Origin: an uncultured Clostridia bacterium
GTDB taxonomy: Bacteria; Bacillota; Clostridia; Christensenellales; Borkfalkiaceae
Direction: 5' to 3'
NCBI GenBank assembly: GCA_930989535.1
Contig: CAKNLK010000004.1
Coordinates: 62,001 to 126,000, forward strand
Length of the DNA stretch: 64,000 nucleotides
How positions within the stretch are numbered: the first letter of the stretch is position 1; each line of letters opens with the position of its first letter. Made by a program: the position numbers and the translations under genes. Positions 31,592 to 40,720 of the stretch are shown one piece after another. A model generated the notes under the pieces. It worked only from the letters and a program-made list of their open reading frames with translations. It had not been told where the DNA came from and searched no databases.

Positions 31592-33241
31592 ATGCTGTCG
31601 GACATTGAAATCGCAAAGAGCTGCAAAATGAAGGACATCGGCGAAATTGCCGCCAAGCTCGGGCTTTCGGAGGAGAACATCGAGCGCTACGGCAAGTATA
31701 AAGCCAAAATCTGCGCCGAGCACACCAAAAAGCAGGGCAAACTCATCCTCGTGACCGCCATCAATCCCACCGCGTCGGGCGAGGGGAAGACGACGGTTTC
31801 GATTGGCCTTGCCGACGGCATGGCGCGCCTGGGCAAAAAGGTGTGCCTGGCTCTCCGCGAGCCTTCCCTCGGCCCCGTGTTCGGCATCAAGGGGGGCGCC
31901 GCGGGCGGCGGCTACGCGCAGGTCGTGCCCATGGAGGATATCAACTTGCACTTTACGGGCGATTTGCACGCCATCACGGCGGCGAACAACCTGCTCTGCG
32001 CCATGCTCGACAACCACATCTTCCGCGGCAACGAGCTGGATATCGACACCGAAAAAATCTATTTCCGCCGCTGCCTCGACATGAACGACCGCTCGCTGCG
32101 CAATATCACGATTGGGCAGAGGAACGAGGGCGTCGAGCGCGAGGAGCACTTCGAAATCACCGCTGCCAGCGAAATTATGGCGATTTTGTGCCTTGCAACC
32201 TCCTTGCAGGATTTGCAGCGCCGCATCGGCAACATCATCGTGGGCGAAAACCGCAGGGGCGAATACGTCTTTGCGCGCGATTTGAAGGCGGAGGGCGCGA
32301 TGACCGCGCTCCTCAAAGACGCCGTCAAACCCAACCTTGTGCAGACGCTCGAGGGCACGCCCGCCATCGTGCACGGCGGCCCGTTCGCGAACATCGCGCA
32401 CGGCTGCAACAGTATTCTGGCGACCTACACGGCGCTCTCGCTCGCCGATTGGGTGGTCACCGAAGCGGGATTCGGCGCTGACCTGGGTGCGGAAAAATTC
32501 CTCGACACCAAGTGCCGCGTGGCGGGCATCCAGCCCGACTGCGTCGTGGTGGTCGCCACCGTCAAGGCGCTCAAACTGCACGGCGGGGCGGACAAGGCGA
32601 ACCTCTCCGAGGAGAACCTCGAAGCGCTCGCAAAGGGGATGCCCAACCTGTATAAGCATATCGAAAATATCAAACACGTATACAAAAAACCCGTCGTCGT
32701 TGCGATGAACCGCTTCGCCTCCGACACCCCCGCGGAAATCGAATTCGTCATGCGCGGTGTGGAAAAGGCGGGCGCGAAGGCCGTGTTCACCGACGTTTTT
32801 TTACAGGGCGGCGAGGGAGGCAAGGAGCTTGCCGAAGCCGTCTGCGAGGCGGCGATGCAAAAGAGCGAGCTGCACTATTCGTACGATTTGAACGATTCCA
32901 TCGAAAAGAAGATTTCCGACATCGTCAAAAACGTGTACGGCGGCGCGGGCGCGAGCTTTTCGGAGATTGCAAAGGAGAAAATCGCCGAAGCGGAGGCGCG
33001 CGGCTACGGCAGGCTGCCCGTCATCATCGCCAAAACGCAGTATTCTTTGTCCGACGACGCAAAACTTCTGGCGCGGCCGGAGGGCTTCACCGTGCACGTG
33101 CGCGACATCATCGTCAAGGGCGGCGCGGAGTTCGTCGTGGCAATCGCGGGGAACATCATGCTGATGCCGGGCTTAGGCAAAGTTCCCGCCGCCGAGCACA
33201 TCGGCGTGGACGAAAAGGGCGAAATTTTCGGGCTGAGCTGA
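31592..33241 (+). CDS. fhs: Formate-tetrahydrofolate ligase
   Basis: The 549-residue enzyme makes 10-formyl-THF from formate, THF and ATP, feeding one-carbon metabolism (or the Wood-Ljungdahl methyl branch in acetogens). Motifs include the P-loop segment NPTASGEGKTTVSIGLAD, the stretch REPSLGPVFGIKGGAAGGGYAQ, and EAGFGADLGAEKF. Length is normal. The ATG follows GGAGAGG. No other Wood-Ljungdahl gene is in the window, so an acetogenic role cannot be claimed. The 290-base upstream region is full of repeats and hairpins. Confidence 0.95.
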   Translation: MLSDIEIAKSCKMKDIGEIAAKLGLSEENIERYGKYKAKICAEHTKKQGKLILVTAINPTASGEGKTTVSIGLADGMARLGKKVCLALREPSLGPVFGIKGGAAGGGYAQVVPMEDINLHFTGDLHAITAANNLLCAMLDNHIFRGNELDIDTEKIYFRRCLDMNDRSLRNITIGQRNEGVEREEHFEITAASEIMAILCLATSLQDLQRRIGNIIVGENRRGEYVFARDLKAEGAMTALLKDAVKPNLVQTLEGTPAIVHGGPFANIAHGCNSILATYTALSLADWVVTEAGFGADLGAEKFLDTKCRVAGIQPDCVVVVATVKALKLHGGADKANLSEENLEALAKGMPNLYKHIENIKHVYKKPVVVAMNRFASDTPAEIEFVMRGVEKAGAKAVFTDVFLQGGEGGKELAEAVCEAAMQKSELHYSYDLNDSIEKKISDIVKNVYGGAGASFSEIAKEKIAEAEARGYGRLPVIIAKTQYSLSDDAKLLARPEGFTVHVRDIIVKGGAEFVVAIAGNIMLMPGLGKVPAAEHIGVDEKGEIFGLS

Positions 33242-33337
33242 GCCGTAAATTTTTATCGGCGGCGCTGTTGCCGGAATTGATTCCCCAGCGCAAATAAATT
33301 ATTTGTTTATAGAGAGCAACTCTTTTGGAGCAAAAAT

Positions 33338-34987
<1,650 letters not shown>

Positions 34988-34995
34988 ATCGCCGT

Positions 34996-35027
34996 CGCGC
35001 CCTTTTGCTGCAAAAGGGCGCGCTTTT
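34996..35027 (+). terminator. Terminator of glnS
   Basis: A 12-bp stem (34996-35007 with 35011-35022) with a 3-base loop is followed by CTTTTT. Confidence 0.9.
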
Positions 35028-35116
35028 TCGCAATTTTGCGGGGGAGAATTGGCATAGAATGTCTGAACTGACTATCTTGACCAAGAAATAAAATATTTTA
35101 TTTTTGCTTTTCACGA

Positions 35117-35145
35117 TTGACAATCGCGCGCCGACACGATATAAT
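35117..35145 (+). promoter_or_regulatory. Promoter of the zinc-ribbon membrane protein gene
   Basis: TTGACA (35117-35122) and TATAAT (35140-35145) with 17-base spacing, a near-consensus promoter. The leader carries a GGTAAC/GTTACC inverted repeat (35153-35180). Confidence 0.88.
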
Positions 35146-35205
35146 GTATATAGGTAACTTTTTCGGTGAGAGCCGTTACCAAAATAATAAGAGGGTGACA
35201 ATGCG

Positions 35206-36264
35206 ATGAAGATATGTAAAAATTGCGGCCGTCAGACGGACGATGGCAAAGTCAGATGCCCGTATTGCGGATACCTGTTCGAGGAAGATATGGACAGCGT
35301 TCTCCGCAAAATGAAGGAGAACCTCAACACATACAAGGAATCGGTCGTGAACGCGCCTGCGCAGCCGCAGGCGGCCCAACTCCCCGCACAGCCGCAGGCG
35401 GCGCAGCTCCCTGCTCCTTCCGCCGGCCAGGCTCCGGGGCAGGCGCAGCCGGAAGCGCAGCCCGGCGTACAGCCGGCAGCCGCGCAGCAGCCCGCCGCAG
35501 ACGGAACGAGGGAGCGTTTCGAACTGCTCACGGAAGTGGCGCAGCTCAAGGGCGAACTTCGCGCGCTACATACCGAAATCGACCGCATGCACGGCAATGC
35601 GCCGGCAGGGCCGCAGTACGCACAGCCCGTGCAATACGCCGCGCAGCCGCTCGTATATGCTTCTTATCCCGCGCAGGCAATGCAACCGGCACAGCCGGCG
35701 GCCGCGCAGGCGACGGCCAAAAAGAAGACCCGCAGCAGCAACCGCATTGTGATTTCCGTCATCAGCGTGTTGCTTCTCGCGTTGAGCATCGGTATGTTTT
35801 TCGTCGCATGGGTTGGGGCGGAGACGGATGCTTTCCTGTTCAAGGGTTTTGACGGTATTGCCTATCTGTTCAACAAAGAGGGCGATAACGTGGCCGGTTT
35901 TGCCGCATACCTCGCGCAGATTGAGGCGCACGAATTTGCCGGCGGCGAAATGATAGCAAACGTCTGCCGCACCGTGTGCAGATATGTGGTCGAGTACGGC
36001 ATCGCCGTATATGCAGCGTTTTTGGTGCTCGGGTTCCCGCTCCTGTTCAGCTTGTTCGGTAAAATCAGCTGCAAGGGCTGGCACCGCTTCGTAGCGTGGA
36101 TGTCCTTTATCGTGTCGTTGATTCTGTTCGGCGTTTTCTGCTGGGTTACGGGCTTCTCGTCCGTCTCCATTCTGTTCATGGTCGGCGCCGGTGCGAACTT
36201 GGTTCGCTGCCTGTTCCTCGCCTTCTACAGGGGTAAAAAGAAAAAACAGGGCGGTTTGGAATAA
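35206..36264 (+). CDS. Zinc-ribbon membrane protein with Ala/Gln/Pro-rich linker
   Basis: The 352-residue protein starts with a zinc ribbon (Cys4, Cys7, Cys18, Cys21: CKNCG and CPYCG), continues with an Ala/Gln/Pro-rich low-complexity linker of imperfect AQPQAAQLP-like repeats (about residues 45-105), a short helical segment, and then four membrane helices from about residue 180 on. Zinc-ribbon membrane proteins of this kind are common in Clostridia and have no assigned role. ATG 35206 is used; ATG 35201 in another frame gives only two codons and sits nearer to GAGGGTGA. It may form a transcription unit with the CvpA-like gene. Confidence 0.7.
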   Translation: MKICKNCGRQTDDGKVRCPYCGYLFEEDMDSVLRKMKENLNTYKESVVNAPAQPQAAQLPAQPQAAQLPAPSAGQAPGQAQPEAQPGVQPAAAQQPAADGTRERFELLTEVAQLKGELRALHTEIDRMHGNAPAGPQYAQPVQYAAQPLVYASYPAQAMQPAQPAAAQATAKKKTRSSNRIVISVISVLLLALSIGMFFVAWVGAETDAFLFKGFDGIAYLFNKEGDNVAGFAAYLAQIEAHEFAGGEMIANVCRTVCRYVVEYGIAVYAAFLVLGFPLLFSLFGKISCKGWHRFVAWMSFIVSLILFGVFCWVTGFSSVSILFMVGAGANLVRCLFLAFYRGKKKKQGGLE

Positions 36265-36271
36265 TATTGCG

Positions 36272-36302
36272 GCCGCGCGCCCCGCTTTTTTGGGGCGCGC
36301 GG
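36272..36302 (+). terminator. Hairpin between the zinc-ribbon and CvpA-like genes
   Basis: An 11-bp GC stem (36272-36282 with 36292-36302) has the T run inside its loop rather than after it, so termination may be partial. Confidence 0.55.
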
Positions 36303-36323
36303 TTTATCGAATGAGAGGGAATT

Positions 36324-36938
36324 ATGAATATTGTAATCGACGTTGTATTCGTATTGTTTTTGGCGCTGATGTTCTTTTTCGGCTACCGCAAGGGGTTTCT
36401 CACCAAGGCGTGGTGGCTGTTGGACATCGGTTTAATCGTTGTGTTCGGGCTGTTCCTGACGCCGAGCATCAAGCAGGGAATCGGCCCGAGCCTGACGCCC
36501 GCGCTGGAAGGCGCCTTCGCCTCCTTGAAGGATAGCGGTCTGAATATCGATCCGGCCTCCGTCGCAGATATTGTGACGTCGGTCATCATCTGGATCGGCA
36601 TCGGCATCATCGTCATCATCGTCATGGCAATCTTGAAGGCGGTGCTGCGCCGCGTCAGCCAGATGAAATTTTTCCGTTTTGTCGACAAAATTCTGGGCGG
36701 CATCTACGGCGCAGCCATCACGCTGGCGATTCTCATGGTTCTCGGCGCGCTCGCCGGCACCTTCGTCAACTTCGAGGCGATGAAAAACGCCGCCGACTTC
36801 TGCAACCAAACTTATCTGTTCAAGTTTGTGTTCGGCTCGAATCCTTTCCAGACCTTTGCCGACCAGTATCTGCCCCTCGGCACGTGGATTGCCGGGCTCA
36901 TCCCGCAGGGCGAGGAGGCTGCGGCCCTTCTTTTGTAA
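36324..36938 (+). CDS. CvpA-family membrane protein
   Basis: The 204-residue protein has four membrane helices in the CvpA arrangement: an N-terminal helix followed by the GYRKGF motif, and later the VDKILGGIYGA segment typical of CvpA proteins. E. coli CvpA is needed for colicin V production and bile resistance; in Firmicutes the role is unknown. The ATG follows GAGAGGGAAT. It ends in an Ala/Glu-rich tail and is followed by a strong terminator. Confidence 0.75.
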   Translation: MNIVIDVVFVLFLALMFFFGYRKGFLTKAWWLLDIGLIVVFGLFLTPSIKQGIGPSLTPALEGAFASLKDSGLNIDPASVADIVTSVIIWIGIGIIVIIVMAILKAVLRRVSQMKFFRFVDKILGGIYGAAITLAILMVLGALAGTFVNFEAMKNAADFCNQTYLFKFVFGSNPFQTFADQYLPLGTWIAGLIPQGEEAAALLL

Positions 36939-36982
36939 ACCGAATTTGCTCTGCCGAATCGATTCGGCCTTCGGAACAATCT

Positions 36983-37012
36983 GCCCCGCGCACGCATGCG
37001 CGGGGCTTTTTT
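36983..37012 (+). terminator. Terminator of the CvpA-like gene
   Basis: A 10-bp GC stem (36983-36992 with 36997-37006) is followed by six T. Confidence 0.92.
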
Positions 37013-37109
37013 GCGCGAAAAATGCGGCGTTTTACAAAAAATTCCACGCGGTTTGCGGTATAAGCGGCGGGCAGGCGGGCAATACTAACGGGCGTAAGGA
37101 GGATATTCC

Positions 37110-37700
37110 ATGCAGTTCACGAAAACGAAGACGTTTACCAACCTTGCCCGCTCGTTTGCGGGGGAAAGCCAGGCGGGCATGCGCTATCAGTTGATTGCCA
37201 AACTCGCCACGGCGGAAGAATACCCGGTTCTGGCGGATACCGTTCGTTCCATCGCAAAGAACGAAACGTACCACGCGAAAACCTTTTTCGATACCCTCGT
37301 GCTCAAAGCGGGTAGTCAGGAAAATATCGATTTGAACGCAGGGTATCCGTTCCATTTCGGCACCCTGGTCGAAAATCTCGGATTCGCCGCCGATGACGAG
37401 CGCGCGGAATTTGAAGAGGTATACCCCGCGTTTGCGCGGGAGGCCAGAGAGGAGGGGTTCGAGGACGTAGCGGCCCTGTTCGAGCGCGTTTTGAGCGTGG
37501 AAAAGGAGCACGAAATCGTGTTCCGCTATCTGCGCGACGCCCTTCGCGACGGTACCCTGTACAAGCGGGATAAACCGACGCTTTGGATTTGCAGCGAGTG
37601 CGGTTACCGCGCGGCCACAAAGGAGGCGTGGAAGCTGTGCCCTCTGTGCAAGGCAAAACAGGGGTATGTCGAAATACCCTTACCATTCGATAACGAATAA
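37110..37700 (+). CDS. rbr: Rubrerythrin-family protein
   Basis: The 196-residue protein combines a ferritin-like di-iron domain (FAGESQAGMRYQLIAK with the first Glu ligand, KNETYHAKTF, and later EREHE-like SVEKEHE) with a C-terminal rubredoxin-like FeCys4 site (CSECGY ... CPLC, then KQGYVEI). Such proteins reduce hydrogen peroxide in anaerobes. The ATG follows AAGGAGG. Two small ORFs follow closely and could be cotranscribed. Confidence 0.9.
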   Translation: MQFTKTKTFTNLARSFAGESQAGMRYQLIAKLATAEEYPVLADTVRSIAKNETYHAKTFFDTLVLKAGSQENIDLNAGYPFHFGTLVENLGFAADDERAEFEEVYPAFAREAREEGFEDVAALFERVLSVEKEHEIVFRYLRDALRDGTLYKRDKPTLWICSECGYRAATKEAWKLCPLCKAKQGYVEIPLPFDNE

Positions 37701-37711
37701 GGAGAAAAGAG

Positions 37712-37864
37712 ATGAGAAACATGAAGGAAACCAACCAGTCGAACCAGCAGAACAAAACGCAGTCGAAAGCGCAGAGCGGCACGAAGGCGAAGACGCAAAG
37801 CAGCTCCAAAACTTCGGCAAAGACGAGCGCGAAAAGTTCTTCGGGAGCGAAGGCGTGCAAGTAA
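37712..37864 (+). CDS. 50-residue Lys/Ser/Thr/Gln-rich peptide
   Basis: The frame begins at an ATG seven bases after AAGGAG and encodes a 50-residue low-complexity, highly basic peptide (MRNMKETNQSNQQNKTQSKA, then runs of KTSAK and SSSGAKACK) with no Asp and a single Glu (residue 6). It looks like disordered or nucleic-acid-binding proteins, or spore-associated basic peptides, but matches no family I can name. Its end overlaps the start of the next small ORF by ten bases, which suggests coupled translation. Confidence 0.6.
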   Translation: MRNMKETNQSNQQNKTQSKAQSGTKAKTQSSSKTSAKTSAKSSSGAKACK

Positions 37865-37983
37865 AGGGAAAGGCGCGCGGCAAAAAGGCGAAGGTTATGC
37901 GTTCGCCGTACGATGTGAACGGCAGCTACACCGGCACGCCCGCCGACGGCGGGAAACCGGTGCAGGATGCGGACGACCTGTAA
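37855..37983 (+). CDS. 42-residue small conserved-looking protein ending PVQDADDL
   Basis: A GTG at 37855 inside the end of the preceding ORF opens a frame of 42 residues: a basic head (KGKARGKKAK) followed by SPYDVNGSYTGTPADGGKPV and QDADDL. The tail resembles short uncharacterised Clostridia proteins ending in PVQDADDL, which I recall as recurring near rubrerythrin-like or unrelated genes; this recollection needs a search. A GGGAG lies eight to ten bases upstream. ATG 37897 is an alternative start for the conserved part only. Function unknown. Confidence 0.6.
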   Translation: MQVKGKARGKKAKVMRSPYDVNGSYTGTPADGGKPVQDADDL

Positions 37984-38000
37984 GGCCTGCCCGCGCGCGG

Positions 38001-38042
38001 AGAGAGGGGAACCGGCAGAACAGGGCGGCGCCCCTCTCTTTT
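38001..38042 (+). terminator. Terminator after the small ORFs
   Basis: A 9-bp stem (38001-38009 with 38031-38039) with a structured 21-base loop is followed by TTTT. Confidence 0.7.
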
Positions 38043-38063
38043 CCGTTGTACTGTTAAAAATTC

Positions 38064-38092
38064 TTGACGATTTTTGCCGGTAGTGGTAAAAT
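38064..38092 (+). promoter_or_regulatory. Promoter of the phosphofructokinase gene
   Basis: TTGACG (38064-38069) and TAAAAT (38087-38092) with 17-base spacing. Confidence 0.8.
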
Positions 38093-38133
38093 AATAAGGG
38101 TTATAACGGGAGCAACGGAAAGGGAGTTTGTGT

Positions 38134-39204
38134 ATGAAAATCGGTATCCTGACGAGCGGAGGTGACTGCGCGGGGCTGAACGCCGTTATGCGCGCTATCG
38201 GGCTGTACGCCTATCGCAATATCAAAAATGCGGAAATCGTCGGAATTCCCGACGGCTACGGCGGGCTTATCCGCGGCGAAAGCGCGCCCATGACGCAGGA
38301 AGATTTCGAGGGAATCCTCAACATGGGCGGCACTATTTTGGGTACGTCGCGCACGCCCTTCAAGATGATGACCGCGGAGGAGCGGGACGGCGCCACGCGC
38401 CTGGAAAAGATGCGCGCCAATTATAAAAAGATGGGGCTGGACTGCCTGTTCACCCTCGGCGGCGCCGGCACGCACAAGACGGCCGCGCTCCTGTGCGCGG
38501 AGGGGTGCAACGTCATCGGCCTGCCCAAGACCATCGACAACGACATCTACGGCACCGATGTGACGTTCGGCTTTCATACCGCCGTCGACGTGGCGACGGA
38601 GGCCATCGAGCGGGTTCGCACCACGGCGGCGAGCCACGGCAGGACGATGCTTGTCGAGGTGATGGGCAACAAGGCGGGGTGGCTCACCCTGCATTCCGGC
38701 ATCGCGGCGGGGGCGGACATCATTTTGATACCCGAAATCCCGTTCAATATCGACAGGGTATGCGAGGCGGTGCTCGCCAACTATAGCGCGGGCAAGCCGT
38801 GCAACATTATCGCCGTCGCCGAAGGCGCCGTGCTCGATTCGGAGGCGCCGTACAAAAAAAAGGAGCGGGCTTTTGCGCGCGCTTCGCGCGGGGAAACCAC
38901 GGTCACGGCGCACTTGGCGGAGGTAATCGGCGAGCGCACGGGCGCGGAAACGCGCGCGACGATGCTCGGCTATATCCAGCGGGGCGGAAACCCGTCCGCG
39001 TACGACAAGGCGCTCTCCACGCGGCTGGGCAGCTATGCCGGCATGCTCGCCAAAGAGGGGAAGTTCGGCGTCACGGTCGCCGTGGCGGGAAGCAAAATCA
39101 CTTTTAACGCCTTGCAAGACGTTGCGGGGAAATACAAACTCGTCGACCCCGCATCCGAAATCGTCCGCGCGGCGGAGGATATCGGGGTTTGTATGGGGAG
39201 ATAG
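38134..39204 (+). CDS. 6-phosphofructokinase-family protein, divergent subfamily
   Basis: The 356-residue protein has the PFK fold signatures ILTSGGDCAGLNAVMR and LPKTIDNDIYGTD (catalytic Asp pair kept). Two usual active-site features differ: the GGDGS loop is LGGAGTHKT, so the Mg-linked Asp is Ala, and the conserved MGR is MGN. Lys in PKTIDND is a feature of pyrophosphate-dependent or mixed-specificity PFKs, while Gly after the Ala resembles ATP-dependent ones. It may phosphorylate fructose-6-phosphate with ATP or PPi, or a different sugar phosphate. ATG 38134 follows AAAGGGAG. Confidence 0.82.
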   Translation: MKIGILTSGGDCAGLNAVMRAIGLYAYRNIKNAEIVGIPDGYGGLIRGESAPMTQEDFEGILNMGGTILGTSRTPFKMMTAEERDGATRLEKMRANYKKMGLDCLFTLGGAGTHKTAALLCAEGCNVIGLPKTIDNDIYGTDVTFGFHTAVDVATEAIERVRTTAASHGRTMLVEVMGNKAGWLTLHSGIAAGADIILIPEIPFNIDRVCEAVLANYSAGKPCNIIAVAEGAVLDSEAPYKKKERAFARASRGETTVTAHLAEVIGERTGAETRATMLGYIQRGGNPSAYDKALSTRLGSYAGMLAKEGKFGVTVAVAGSKITFNALQDVAGKYKLVDPASEIVRAAEDIGVCMGR

Positions 39205-39542
39205 GGAGTTCACGAAAAAAGCGGCTCGCGAAAATCTCGGCAAGCTGTGCGCTCATCCAAAATTGCGATTTTGGAACGCGCAAAAAATTATTAAAATAAT
39301 CACTCGCGCAAGCAAAACCGCGCTTTTGCGTTAGCGCACCCAAGTAGCCGTATTCTTGCGGCTTTTGGGAAGAGGGTGAATTTGCGCCCATAAAAATTGA
39401 GAGCCCTTAAAAGGGGCAAAAAAGAGGGAGAAAACGCCGCAGAAAATGCGGAAGCGTTTGAACGGAGGTGTCGCCCTCAAATCGGACGAAAGATTTTTGT
39501 CTCTTTCAAAAAGATTTCGCCGAGCTGACAAGGGAGTTTTTT
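39205..39542 (+). other. Gene-free region holding repeat B and hairpins
   Basis: Besides repeat B copy 2 this 338-base stretch has a CCAAAA/TTTTGG inverted repeat near 39256-39273 and a hairpin at 39432-39459 (AAACGC CGCA ... TGCG GCGTTT). No ORF in it has a ribosome site and plausible product. Confidence 0.55.
39305..39380 (-). repeat. Structured repeat B, copy 2
   Basis: The reverse complement matches 31448-31521 over about 75 bases. The loop of the first stem differs but the AGCCG/CGGCT pairing is kept, and the 26-base core is identical. It is non-coding and inverted relative to copy 1. Confidence 0.75.
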
Positions 39543-40658
39543 ATGAAATATTCAGTTATCGACATCAGTTCCAGCAGCATATCCATGATCGCGGCGGATG
39601 TGACCGCCCGCTCGGCGGAAATCGTGTTCAAAGACCGCGCCAGCCTCGCGTTTTTGCATTATTTGGACGGCAAATCTCTTTCCGCGCGCGGCATCGACAA
39701 ATTGGTCGACGCGGTCACCGTCATGAAGGGGAAATGCATCGAGCTCGGCGTAGACGTGCTGTACCTTATCGCGACGGCCGCCTTGCGCGCGGCGGAAAAT
39801 TTCGAGCAGATTCGCGCGGAGCTTTTAGAGCGGACGGGGCTGCCCGTCAACCTCATCGACGGCCGTACCGAGGCGTACTGCGACTATATTGCCAACCGCA
39901 TTTACAGCTCTTACGAGCGGGCGGCGCTCATCGACATCGGCGGCGCGAGCACGGAGATTTGCGACCTCTCCGTGGACGACAGGGATAAAATGATCTCCCT
40001 CGACGTCGGCGTTTTTACCCTGCACAAAAAGTTCGTGGAGGAAATTCAGCCGAGCGAGGAAGAGGCGAAGGGCATCAAAAAATTTGTACTCCGCAAATTG
40101 GAAAAGGCGGGCGTGCCCGAGGACGCGCGGTACAACACCGTCATTCTCGTAGGCGCGACCAACCTCGCCCTGTACGACGTATATGCCGAATACACCGGCG
40201 ACGATGCGGAAGACGGCGTCAAGGCCATGTCCTATAAAAAGTTTAAAAAGCTGACCAAGCATCTGCTGACGGGCGCGAGCCGCTCCAAACTCATTTTGGA
40301 GGCGGCGCCCGAAAAACTGCATTCCGTCGGCATCGCCGCCGTCGTCGCAAAGACGCTCATCAAGCATTTCGGCGCGGAAAACATCGTCGCGAGCGACCGC
40401 GGCGTCAAGGAGGGATACCTCGAACTTGCGCTCGCCGGAAAAATCGAGGGCGCTTACTACGATTTCACCAGGGGCGGGAGTTTTGAGACGGTCGTTAAAG
40501 CCGCGCCCGCGAAAAAGCGGGGCAGGCCCGCGGCGCAAAAAAAGGACGTTTCCGCGGCGCCGAAAGGCAAATCGAAGCCCGCGCCGACAAAAGGCGGGGA
40601 AATGCCCGAAAAGAGGGAAGGGAGTGCTCCGGAGAAAAAGCCCGAAGCCGCGCAATGA
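39543..40658 (+). CDS. ppx: Exopolyphosphatase/guanosine pentaphosphatase family protein
   Basis: The 371-residue protein has the sugar-kinase/Hsp70-type Ppx-GppA fold over its first 310 residues: IDISSSSISMIAADV (phosphate 1 loop), IATAALRAAEN, GRTEAYCDY and LIDIGGASTEIC (phosphate 2 loop with GGAST). The last 60 residues are a Lys/Pro/Ala-rich disordered tail, an unusual addition. It probably removes phosphate from polyphosphate ends, or hydrolyses pppGpp. The ATG follows AAGGGAG. The polyphosphate kinase gene begins 62 bases downstream, supporting the polyphosphate role. Confidence 0.85.
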   Translation: MKYSVIDISSSSISMIAADVTARSAEIVFKDRASLAFLHYLDGKSLSARGIDKLVDAVTVMKGKCIELGVDVLYLIATAALRAAENFEQIRAELLERTGLPVNLIDGRTEAYCDYIANRIYSSYERAALIDIGGASTEICDLSVDDRDKMISLDVGVFTLHKKFVEEIQPSEEEAKGIKKFVLRKLEKAGVPEDARYNTVILVGATNLALYDVYAEYTGDDAEDGVKAMSYKKFKKLTKHLLTGASRSKLILEAAPEKLHSVGIAAVVAKTLIKHFGAENIVASDRGVKEGYLELALAGKIEGAYYDFTRGGSFETVVKAAPAKKRGRPAAQKKDVSAAPKGKSKPAPTKGGEMPEKREGSAPEKKPEAAQ

Positions 40659-40720
40659 CTGCGAGATTAGAAAAAAGTTGTTCTGAGCCGTGAGAAAACG
40701 GATGGAGAGAGGATAAACAT

